Part shown: positions 1 through 5,491 of the stretch, piece after piece
Numbering within the stretch: position 1 is the stretch's first letter
Layout of the letters: each line of letters begins with the position of its first letter
Source of the DNA: an uncultured Clostridium sp.
GTDB lineage: Bacteria > Bacillota > Clostridia > Clostridiales > Clostridiaceae
DNA length: 6,706 nucleotides
Assembly: GCA_934746785.1 (NCBI GenBank)
Contig: CAKVFO010000169.1
Span: 1-6,706 of the forward strand
Direction: 5' to 3'
Program-made: the position numbers and the translations under genes
Notes under the pieces: generated by a model
The model's database searches: none
What the model was told of the DNA's origin: nothing
What the model saw: only the letters and a program-made list of their open reading frames with translations

Positions 1-96
1 TTTAAAAATATAATTATATATTCAATAATAGTGAAAAAAAGTAAGAAGATATGTGATTCTTTATTAAGAAGAAAGAAAAAAGGCGAACAAAAATAA
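1..96 (+). CDS. Possible 3' end of an upstream gene (partial)
   Basis: The frame starting at base 1 is open for 31 codons and ends in TAA at 94-96, while the other two forward frames stop within the first few codons. The peptide begins with a hydrophobic stretch (residues 2-11, NIIIYSII-like) and continues into a very basic tail (SKKICDSLLRRKKKGEQK). That is what the cytoplasmic C-terminus of a membrane protein often looks like. An internal GTG at 31 has no convincing ribosome binding site. In DNA this AT-rich an open frame of 31 codons is only mildly unlikely by chance, so this is a tentative call with no function assigned. Confidence 0.3.
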   Translation, partial: FKNIIIYSIIVKKSKKICDSLLRRKKKGEQK

Positions 97-114
97 AAAA
101 TAAATTACAAAAAA

Positions 115-146
115 TTACAAAAAAATAAAAAAGAACAATATATAAT
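115..146 (+). promoter_or_regulatory. Candidate promoter of the bacteriocin-like gene
   Basis: A perfect TATAAT lies at 141-146, about 54 bases before the ATG at 200. The best upstream hexamer is TTACAA at 115-120, a poor -35 match with a long 20-base spacer, so the promoter would need an activator or an A-tract UP-type element. TTACAA is part of a 10-base direct repeat: AAATTACAA occurs at 102-110 and 112-120, one helical turn apart. The repeat could be a regulator site, but the whole stretch is A-rich and chance similarity is easy. Confidence 0.3.
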
Positions 147-168
147 AATATTTATAACAAATATTGTT
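144..168 (+). other. AT-rich inverted repeat in the 5' leader
   Basis: AATAATATTT (144-153) can pair with AAATATTGTT (159-168) over 10 bp with one G:U pair and a 5-base loop. The right arm can also pair perfectly with AACAATAT at 134-141, so two mutually exclusive foldings share it. It overlaps or directly follows the TATAAT at 141-146 and ends 18 bases before the AAGGAG ribosome binding site. It could be an operator, an mRNA-stabilising 5' hairpin, or simply AT-rich coincidence. Confidence 0.25.
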
Positions 169-199
169 GCAAAAATAAGAGTTTAAAAGGAGAATCAAA

Positions 200-570
200 A
201 TGAAAAAAAGATTAAATCAATTTTATTAGTTGCAGGTTTAATAATGTCTACAGGAGTTTTAGCAACTGCTGCAGTAGGACCATCAGTTTATGGCCATAGC
301 AGATCTACTTATTATCATGGACATGTAGAAGGAAATGTTACAGGTTATGGTGTAGACGCAGAAACGTATGCATATAGAGATAGTGGTTCTGAAGGAATGT
401 ATGCTTATGTTGGATGTGTAAATGGTCAAGGATATAGAATTGGAAATGGAAGAGAATCATGGGGAAGTAGTTATGCTTATACAGGTTTTATAACTAGAGA
501 ATCTGCAGTTACTGCTTATGGAACTATTGGAACATCAACTGGAACATCATCAGCATATTGTCATTTATAA
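200..570 (+). pseudogene. Secreted bacteriocin-like protein, lactococcin 972-like; frameshifted at A7 in the signal peptide
   Basis: The ATG at 200 has a strong AAGGAG at 187-192, seven bases upstream, but the frame stops after nine codons (TAG at 227-229). Adding one A to the A7 run at 203-209 joins this start to the long frame that ends at 570. The result is a protein of about 123 residues. Its first 25 residues then form a classic Sec signal peptide: KKKIK, a hydrophobic core ILLVAGLI, then VLATAA with A-T-A or T-A-A before the cleavage site. The mature part (about 98 residues) is rich in Gly, Tyr, Ser and Thr. It has an STYYHGH segment near its start, recurring YAY triplets (ETYAYR, MYAYVG, SYAYTG) and two cysteines (VGCV and the near-terminal AYCHL) that could form a disulfide. 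Lactococcin 972 relatives are small secreted Tyr/Ser/Gly-rich bacteriocins with a YSNYHH-type motif, and they sit beside multi-TM and ABC genes as here. The family call is inferred from this resemblance and context, since the usual W-x-YG motif is not seen. GC is near 37% in the lines counted, against about 20% in the permease. Only ATG 244 could start the long frame otherwise, and it would lose the basic N-region. Confidence 0.6.
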
Positions 571-584
571 TTTGTAAAGGAAAG

Positions 585-618
585 AATGAGACTAAGATAT
601 TTATCTTAGTCTTCATTT
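585..618 (+). terminator. Hairpin between peptide gene and ABC genes (weak terminator/attenuator)
   Basis: AGACTAAGAT (589-598) pairs perfectly with ATCTTAGTCT (603-612) around a 4-base loop. The stem then extends past a single bulged T (613) by AATG (585-588) with CATT (614-617). Only three T follow, so termination should be partial. No separate promoter is obvious in the 13 bases before the next ATG at 631, so the transporter genes probably depend on read-through. The hairpin may also protect the 3' end of a short, abundant peptide mRNA. Confidence 0.6.
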
Positions 619-630
619 AATAGGTAGAAT

Positions 631-1734
631 ATGATTAATTTAAGAAAATATAAAAGTATGACATTTATAATAATGATATTTACATTAATAATTTTTACTT
701 TTTCAATAGTTACAAGTATATTTATTAGTAAATATAAAAATGAAAATCAATTAAATATATTACAAGGAAATGAAACAAAGTATTTTAATTTTAATATCTC
801 TGAAACTTCAGATAAGATAGTAAGCAATGAAATATTAGATGTTTTAGATGAGTATAACAATTCAGATATATATTTAGAATATGATCCAATACCTAAATAT
901 TTAGATATGACAACACTATTTGGGAAGGCAATATATTATAACTATAAATTAGATAACAAACTTCCAATAATGCAGGGAAGGAACTTTACACAGGATGATA
1001 TGTTATCAGATGAAAAGAAGGTATTAGTAGGTAAACAGCTGCAAGATGAGATAATCGAAGAGGAAGGTGAAAGATATTTTTCTTTAGATAATGAAAAATA
1101 TAAGATAATTGGAATTTTAGGAAATGAAAATAGTGAAACAGGTTATGACAATACTTTTATTATAAATATGAGATCAATGAACTTTTGTAGTGATAATAGG
1201 GCAGAGTGGAGATTGAATACGAATAAAAGTAGCTATAGCAAGGATATTATAGAAGAATTGAAGAGTTTAGCTTCAAGTAAAAATGTAGCTTTTAATGAAA
1301 TTGAAAAAGAGAATGAAATTAATATATTAGAAATTATAAAAGATTTAGGTGATTTTACATATATATTAAAGATGGTCTTTTGTTTTGGTATGTTGAATTT
1401 AATTATAATAGTATATTATTGGATGAATAAAAACATTAAAGAAATAGGTATAAGAAAAGCTTATGGAGCTAACAACTTTGATATAGCTGTATATATTTTA
1501 AAGAAGTATGAGCTTAGTGTTATTTTTTCAATGATTTTAGGTGTGAGTATGCATTTTATATTTAAGACTATACTTAAAGGAATGTTTAAAAAATTTTCTT
1601 TTGATATATATGTAGAAAATATATTATTAATTACTGTAGTTTTTATGTTTATTGGTTTGATAGTATCAATAATACCATTATTAAAGTCAAGGAGAGTTAA
1701 ACCAGTAAATATTATGAAAGGAAGGCTAAAATGA
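631..1734 (+). CDS. FtsX/MacB-type ABC transporter permease
   Basis: This 367-residue membrane protein has the FtsX/MacB layout. One N-terminal membrane helix (about 10-33) is followed by a large extracytoplasmic domain (about 34-240, MacB-PCD-like). Three C-terminal helices follow at about 244-266, 293-315 and 331-351. Between helices 2 and 3 lies the family's conserved cytoplasmic segment, IKEIGIRKAYGA (from residue 269), and the C-terminus ends in a basic tail RRVKPVNIMKG, also typical. Proteins of this type do not carry substrate through a channel. They transmit ATPase movement to the outer face (MacB, LolCDE, BceB). With the ATPase at 2974 it would form half of a heterodimeric transporter. 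The ribosome binding site is weak (AGGT at 622-625, five bases before the ATG), which fits lower expression than the peptide gene. The stop overlaps the next start as ATGA. Function in bacteriocin immunity or release is inferred from position. Confidence 0.8.
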   Translation: MINLRKYKSMTFIIMIFTLIIFTFSIVTSIFISKYKNENQLNILQGNETKYFNFNISETSDKIVSNEILDVLDEYNNSDIYLEYDPIPKYLDMTTLFGKAIYYNYKLDNKLPIMQGRNFTQDDMLSDEKKVLVGKQLQDEIIEEEGERYFSLDNEKYKIIGILGNENSETGYDNTFIINMRSMNFCSDNRAEWRLNTNKSSYSKDIIEELKSLASSKNVAFNEIEKENEINILEIIKDLGDFTYILKMVFCFGMLNLIIIVYYWMNKNIKEIGIRKAYGANNFDIAVYILKKYELSVIFSMILGVSMHFIFKTILKGMFKKFSFDIYVENILLITVVFMFIGLIVSIIPLLKSRRVKPVNIMKGRLK

Positions 1735-2971
1735 ATAATTTTAAATATTCGTTTAAAGAATTTAAAAACAGTATATTTTTTAAGATTCTAATAATAGTTC
1801 AGTTAATAATATCTTTAGTTTTACTATATAGGGTTATAGAAATTAAAAATTATGAAAAGGGAAAAGTAGATTTAATAAACCAAATAACTAAAGACAAAAG
1901 AATATATACCTTTACTTCTAATTACAGTTCTTTTCAAGAGTTAGTTAAAGATATAGAAACAGAAGGGAAATTTTCAAAATTATCAAAGGATATTCAAAAA
2001 AAATATGATGTTGTAACTGCAACATATGGAGAGTTGTTTCTTTACAACTTTAAGGGGATAGAAAATTTTATCGATAAGGATATAGAAAAATTTAATGAAG
2101 ATGAAGAATCCAAGCCTTTAATTCATTAAAATGTAGTTATAACTTTTTTGATGTATTTGATTTGAAACTTGCAGAAGGTGATTTCAATGATTTTAAAGAG
2201 TTTGTAGAAATGGATTGTGAAGAACAAAGGGGGAAAACTATTCCTATTGTTTTAGGTGATTCCTACAAAAGTGTTTTTAAAATTGATGAAATTATTCAAA
2301 GTACTAAAAGTAAATACAAGGTAGTTGGTTTCCTAAAAAAGAATCAATATTTCTTAGATAAAGGAATTTATGATGCCAGTAGAGCAAAAAATTTAAATAC
2401 ATTTGCAATAGTGCCAAGTTCAAAGGATTTAATTGATAAAAATTTAAATAATTCATTTATTGTAGTAGAAAAAGATAAAGATAATTTTAATGATATAAAA
2501 ACTGACATAGATAATTTTATAAAGCTTAATGATGTGAAATTATCTTTTATAGATCCAAGTCAAAATATTGACGAGTTTGTAGAAATGATAAATTACAATG
2601 TCAATATAAAAAGCCTAATAGTTTATATAATAATGGCTTTTATCATTATCGGAATTTTTGTTATATTTGCAAATAGAATAGTAGTAAGAAAAAAAGAATT
2701 TTCTATACATATAATGCATGGAGCAACTTTTAAAGATATTTATATACGTATTTTACTTGAACATTTATATCCATTGTTTGTGGCTATAATTGCAGCATTT
2801 ATTTTCATATATAAAAATAATGCTCAAGTAGTTAATGAAATACTTAACTTTGATGTATTAGCATTTTTAGAATCATCTTTTATACTTCTTTTTATTATAT
2901 TTTTTATAGCTATAATTCCTATATATAAAATAAAGAAAAATAAAATAAATTATTGTATAAGAGGAGAATAA
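1731..2971 (+). pseudogene. Second FtsX-type ABC permease, frameshifted
   Basis: The gene starts at ATG 1731, overlapping the previous stop by four bases, with GGAAGG at 1720-1725. The first frame ends at TAA 2127-2129 after 132 residues. The rest continues in the -1 frame, which is open from 2105 to the TAA at 2969-2971, so losing one base between about 2105 and 2129 explains the break. One extra A in the TTTAATTC run near 2117-2124 would give a smooth junction (SKPLNSLKCSYNFF). The restored protein is about 413 residues. It has one N-terminal helix (15-33), an extracytoplasmic domain, and three C-terminal helices encoded near 2600-2680, 2752-2815 and 2872-2930. The FtsX-like loop reads VVRKKEFSIHIMHGATFKDIYIR. 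The downstream part has no good start: TTG 2162 lacks a ribosome binding site, and ATG 2210 has only AAAGAG. It is therefore probably not an independent gene. In lactococcin 972 loci the corresponding 'immunity' membrane protein is a single long protein; here two half-size permeases take its place. If the frameshift is real, the transporter lacks one subunit. Confidence 0.75.
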
Positions 2972-2973
2972 GA

Positions 2974-3642
2974 ATGGAGTATTTAAAAATTGAAGATATA
3001 ACGAAAAAGTATGGAAAAGATGAGAATGTAGTTAATGCTTTATCAGGAATTAACTTAACTATTAATAAAGGAGAACTTATTGCTATAATGGGACCTTCTG
3101 GTTCAGGAAAAACTACTTTATTGAATATATTAGGATGCTTAGATACTTCAGATTCGGGAAAATATTATATAGATAAAGTTGATGTGTCCAAGCTATCAGA
3201 AAAGGAATTGGCTAAGGTTAGAAATTCTAACTTTGGTTTTATTGTGCAGAACTTTGCATTATTAGACGATTATACTGTATTTGAAAATATCAGAATACCA
3301 TTAGACTATAGTAATTTTAAAGTAAAAAATAAAAAGGAAAGAATAAAAAATATTTTAAAGAAGCTAGAAATAGAAGATAAGATTTATAAATTTCCTACAG
3401 AACTTTCAGGAGGTCAATGTCAGAGAGTTTCAATTGCTAGAGCATTAGTTAATGAACCAGAAGCGATTTTAGCAGATGAGCCAACAGGTGCTTTAGATAA
3501 AAAAATGGGACAGCAGGTTATGGATATATTTAAAGAAATTAATAAAGGGGGAAAGACAATTATTGTAGTAACACATGATATTAATATAGCTAATCAATGT
3601 AATAGGATAATAAATATTGAAGATGGTAAGATAATAGAATAA
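2974..3642 (+). CDS. ABC transporter ATP-binding protein (LolD/MacB type)
   Basis: This complete 222-residue ATPase energises the two upstream permeases on the cytoplasmic side. Every nucleotide-binding motif is present in order. Walker A is GPSGSGKT (40-47), the Q-loop is Q92, and the signature is LSGGQ (144-148), followed by CQR where QQR or RQR is usual. Walker B is ILADE (165-169) with catalytic E169, the D-loop is GALD (172-175) and the H-loop is H201. NILGCLD after Walker A and ADEPTGALD are hallmarks of the LolD/MacB/FtsE group, as is the length. I chose ATG 2974 because GAGGAG at 2961-2966 lies seven bases before it. A TTG at 2953 in the same frame lies upstream of that site and is not the start. 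The upstream stop is only two bases away, so translation is coupled. The gene is intact although the permease before it is broken. Confidence 0.92.
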   Translation: MEYLKIEDITKKYGKDENVVNALSGINLTINKGELIAIMGPSGSGKTTLLNILGCLDTSDSGKYYIDKVDVSKLSEKELAKVRNSNFGFIVQNFALLDDYTVFENIRIPLDYSNFKVKNKKERIKNILKKLEIEDKIYKFPTELSGGQCQRVSIARALVNEPEAILADEPTGALDKKMGQQVMDIFKEINKGGKTIIVVTHDINIANQCNRIINIEDGKIIE

Positions 3643-3664
3643 TAATAGTTATAAGAATTAGTAT

Positions 3665-3712
3665 AAGGAGCTTATTCACTTGAATTTAATTATATGTGTA
3701 TAAGCCCCTTTT
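3665..3712. terminator. Terminator between convergent genes
   Basis: A 15-base arm at 3665-3679 (AAGGAGCTTATTCAC) pairs with 3696-3710 with two mismatches around a 16-base loop, and the right arm runs into TTTT at 3709-3712. It ends the ABC operon. The minus-strand NUDIX gene stops at 3716 and reads into the same structure, so it may serve both directions, although the minus-strand side lacks a U run. Confidence 0.6.
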
Positions 3713-3715
3713 AAC

Positions 3716-4273
3716 TTAAAGTCCTTTAAGTTTCAAATTAAGCTTATCATAAACTCCAATCATAAATTCTTCACTAGAATACTTATGAATTTCATCAATA
3801 GGAATCCATTTAACTCCTTTAGTTTCATCTTCATTTAAAATAAGTTCATCCTCTTCATCACCTTCTAAAAAGTAAGTTACATTAAGATGAAGATGAGATG
3901 CAACATATTTACCTCTCTTTATATGTCCATTAACAGTTAAAACATCTAAAGAAACAATGTCTTCAGTAATTGGTTTAATGTGCTTAATGCCAGTTTCCTC
4001 TATAGCTTCTTTTAGAGCAACATGAAGAAAGTCTTCGTCACCATCACAGTGACCTCCAGTCCAAGCCCATGAATTATAGATTTTATGGAAAATCATTAGA
4101 ACTTTATCTCTTGTTTTATTTACTATATATCCAGAGCTGGTAAGATGAGCTATTACATTATCTCTTACTAAAAGATCATCATAGTTTTCCATAAGTTTTA
4201 ATATTAGTTCTTTATCTTTTTCTTCTTGTTCATTAAAAGGTGTATAATTTTTAATTTTTTCTATATAGTTCAT
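3716..4273 (-). CDS. NUDIX hydrolase
   Basis: This 185-residue cytoplasmic enzyme would hydrolyse a nucleoside diphosphate linked to another moiety, using divalent metal. The NUDIX box G-x5-E-x7-REUxEExGU is present at residues 74-96: G74, E80, K88-E89, E92-E93, G95 and I96. Lys replaces the first Arg, a tolerated change, and the metal-binding glutamates are kept. The box follows a typical strand and WAWTGGH turn. An N-terminal helical extension of about 38 residues precedes the fold. The substrate cannot be read from the sequence. I chose the ATG at 4273-4271 because AGGATGTGG (complement of 4279-4287) lies five bases upstream and matches the anti-SD sequence well. An in-frame GTG at 4282 overlaps that site and is unlikely. 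The gene is divergent from the HD nucleotidase across 88 bases. Confidence 0.88.
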   Translation of the reverse strand: MNYIEKIKNYTPFNEQEEKDKELILKLMENYDDLLVRDNVIAHLTSSGYIVNKTRDKVLMIFHKIYNSWAWTGGHCDGDEDFLHVALKEAIEETGIKHIKPITEDIVSLDVLTVNGHIKRGKYVASHLHLNVTYFLEGDEEDELILNEDETKGVKWIPIDEIHKYSSEEFMIGVYDKLNLKLKGL

Positions 4274-4301
4274 ATGTACCACATCCTATATTTGTTATAT
4301 A

Positions 4302-4307
4302 ATTATA
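4302..4307 (-). promoter_or_regulatory. Candidate -10 element for the NUDIX gene
   Basis: Read on the minus strand, this is a perfect TATAAT placed 28 bases upstream of the ATG at 4273. No good -35 is seen at 16-18 bases; TTGTGT at 4317-4322 instead suits an alternative TATAAC-type -10 slightly downstream. The core would overlap the divergent HD gene promoter, so the two genes may compete for polymerase or share a regulator. Confidence 0.35.
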
Positions 4308-4328
4308 CTAACATGACACAAAGGAATA

Positions 4329-4337
4329 TGCTATAAA
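4329..4337 (+). promoter_or_regulatory. Extended -10 promoter for the HD-domain gene
   Basis: TGCTATAAA is an extended -10 (TGn followed by a 5/6 match to TATAAT). It lies 24 bases before the ATG at 4362, giving a short leader. An ATGACA resembling a -35 sits at 4313-4318, but the spacing of 13 is too short to count. Confidence 0.4.
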
Positions 4338-4361
4338 AATTAAACAAAAGAAGGTGTTTAT

Positions 4362-4937
4362 ATGGAAAATAGATTAAAGAAGCAATTAGATTTTATAATA
4401 GAAGTGGATAAGTTAAAGAATGTATTTAGACATTCTTATATAGCAGATGGAAAAAGAAAAGAAAATGATGCAGAACATTCATGGCATTTAGGACTTATGG
4501 CTGCAGTTTTTAGTGAATATATAAAAGAAGATATAGATATGAAAAAGGTACTTAAAATGGTTTTAGTACATGACCTTGTAGAAATATATGCAGGGGACAC
4601 TTTTGCCTTTGATGAATCAGGTTATGAAGATAAAGAGGAAAGAGAAATTAATGCTGCTAAAGAATTATTTGCAAGACTTCCAAAGGAACAGGAAGAAGAA
4701 TTTATGGCTTTATGGTGGGAGTTTGAAAAGTGTGAAACATTAGAAGCTAAATATGGAGCTATGATGGACAGACTTCAGCCTTTAATACTTGATTATGCTA
4801 CGGAAGGAAAAGGTGTAATTGAAGATAATTTAACACGTGAAAATTTGTTAAAGAGAAATGAAATTACTTTAAATGAAGGGCCAAAAGAACTTAAGGAATT
4901 AGTTCATTTCCTTATTGGAGAAATATTTAATAAATAG
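4362..4937 (+). CDS. HD-domain hydrolase, YfbR/HDDC2-type 5'-nucleotidase
   Basis: This 191-residue cytoplasmic metal-dependent phosphohydrolase has close to the usual length of YfbR-type 5'-deoxynucleotidases (about 200). The residues of the HD site are all in place: R23 (VFRHSY), H39 within DAEHSWHLG, H70-D71 within LVHDLVEIYAGD, E74, D79, and the distal metal ligand D136 within MMDRLQP. Spacing agrees with E. coli YfbR as I remember it (H33, H68-D69, E72, D77, D137). YfbR removes phosphate from deoxynucleoside monophosphates, and the clostridial enzyme probably does similarly, but the exact substrate is inferred. The start is supported by AGAAGGTG at 4349-4356, five bases before the ATG. 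The gene stands alone, has its own promoter and terminator, and is divergent from the NUDIX gene. Together they suggest nucleotide-pool cleaning. Confidence 0.88.
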   Translation: MENRLKKQLDFIIEVDKLKNVFRHSYIADGKRKENDAEHSWHLGLMAAVFSEYIKEDIDMKKVLKMVLVHDLVEIYAGDTFAFDESGYEDKEEREINAAKELFARLPKEQEEEFMALWWEFEKCETLEAKYGAMMDRLQPLILDYATEGKGVIEDNLTRENLLKRNEITLNEGPKELKELVHFLIGEIFNK

Positions 4938-4949
4938 ATTATAAGAGGT

Positions 4950-4992
4950 ATTAAAAAATCTGTATGTCAGTAAAGGATATACAGATTTTTTT
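4950..4992 (+). terminator. Strong rho-independent terminator of the HD gene
   Basis: AAAAAATCTGTAT (4953-4965) pairs perfectly with the arm at 4979-4991. The stem extends inward through a G:U, a T:A and a C:G pair to a 7-base loop, and the right arm ends in seven T (4986-4992). The A run on the left makes it potentially active in both directions. Confidence 0.85.
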
Positions 4993-5063
4993 ATGTATAA
5001 GAAATTATATTTGCAAGGTGGTCTTGATAAAATTGTGTATATACTACATAATATGAAAAAATA

Positions 5064-5072
5064 TGGTATAAT
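5064..5072 (+). promoter_or_regulatory. Extended -10 promoter of the two-gene envelope operon
   Basis: TGGTATAAT is a perfect extended -10, located 30 bases before the ATG at 5103. The -35 region is poor (ACTACA at 5043-5048, spacer 18), as is common for extended -10 promoters. No other promoter is evident before 5492, so it probably drives both genes. Confidence 0.55.
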
Positions 5073-5102
5073 AATGTGTAATTCAAAAGAGGAGAGAAAT
5101 CA

Positions 5103-5471
5103 ATGAATAAAAATAAGATTATTTTATTAATAATTAGTGCATTATTAATTGTAGGGGGAAGCTTAGTATATGCTTATAATTCTTTTGCTAAACCAGCTAA
5201 TACAGATATAGTGGATGAAACAGTTTCTGAGGAAGAGGAAGCAGTAGAGGTTATACCTAATACTAAAAGTATTTCTGAAGTTTTAGCAGAAACAAAGAAG
5301 TTACATCGTAATAAGAAATTATTAGATCATAAACATATGGAAGATGGAAATGTAGGTTACTTATTTTATGATGAAGCTTTAAATCCGGATTCTAACTTAT
5401 TTGAAATGTTAGTATTAACTATAAATACAAGTAATAAGAGTTTAGAAACTTATGGGATTGATTATAAGTAA
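5103..5471 (+). CDS. Small secreted or membrane-anchored protein of unknown function
   Basis: I do not recognise this 122-residue protein. Its N-terminus is short and basic (MNKNK), followed by a hydrophobic segment (6-24, with GGSLVYAY at its end). That segment could be an uncleaved anchor or a signal peptide cut after VYA; there is no lipobox. An acidic stretch (35-49, containing SEEEE) is followed by a more basic part (KKLHRNKKLLDHKH). The C-terminus, VGYLFYDEA then LFEMLVLTINT and SLETYGIDYK, looks like a small beta-rich extracytoplasmic domain. The start is supported by GAGGAG at 5089-5094, eight bases upstream. The next gene begins 20 bases after its stop and is also exported, so the two probably work together at the cell surface. 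Confidence 0.7.
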   Translation: MNKNKIILLIISALLIVGGSLVYAYNSFAKPANTDIVDETVSEEEEAVEVIPNTKSISEVLAETKKLHRNKKLLDHKHMEDGNVGYLFYDEALNPDSNLFEMLVLTINTSNKSLETYGIDYK

Positions 5472-5491
5472 AGAAATTTAAGGGGGCTTTT

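Noticed and set aside
97..199. VirR-type boxes or another named regulator site upstream of the bacteriocin-like gene
   Set aside because: No CCCAGTT-type motif or other known consensus is present; only A-rich repeats are seen.
244..570. ATG 244 as the true start of the bacteriocin-like protein
   Set aside because: It has only a weak AGGT upstream and would drop the basic N-region and most of the signal peptide, whereas ATG 200 has a strong ribosome binding site and completes the signal peptide after a one-base correction.
2162..2971. Independent gene starting at TTG 2162
   Set aside because: There is no ribosome binding site, the frame is already open from 2105, and the content completes the FtsX-type permease begun at 1731.
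2953..2976. TTG 2953 as start of the ATPase
   Set aside because: It lies upstream of the GAGGAG site that serves ATG 2974 and would overlap the permease end; homologous ATPases begin near MEYLKIEDITKKYG.
3716..4937. NUDIX and HD genes as part of a phage-defence island with the bacteriocin locus
   Set aside because: Both look like ordinary nucleotide-metabolism enzymes, are separated from the ABC operon by a terminator, and show no defence-associated domains.
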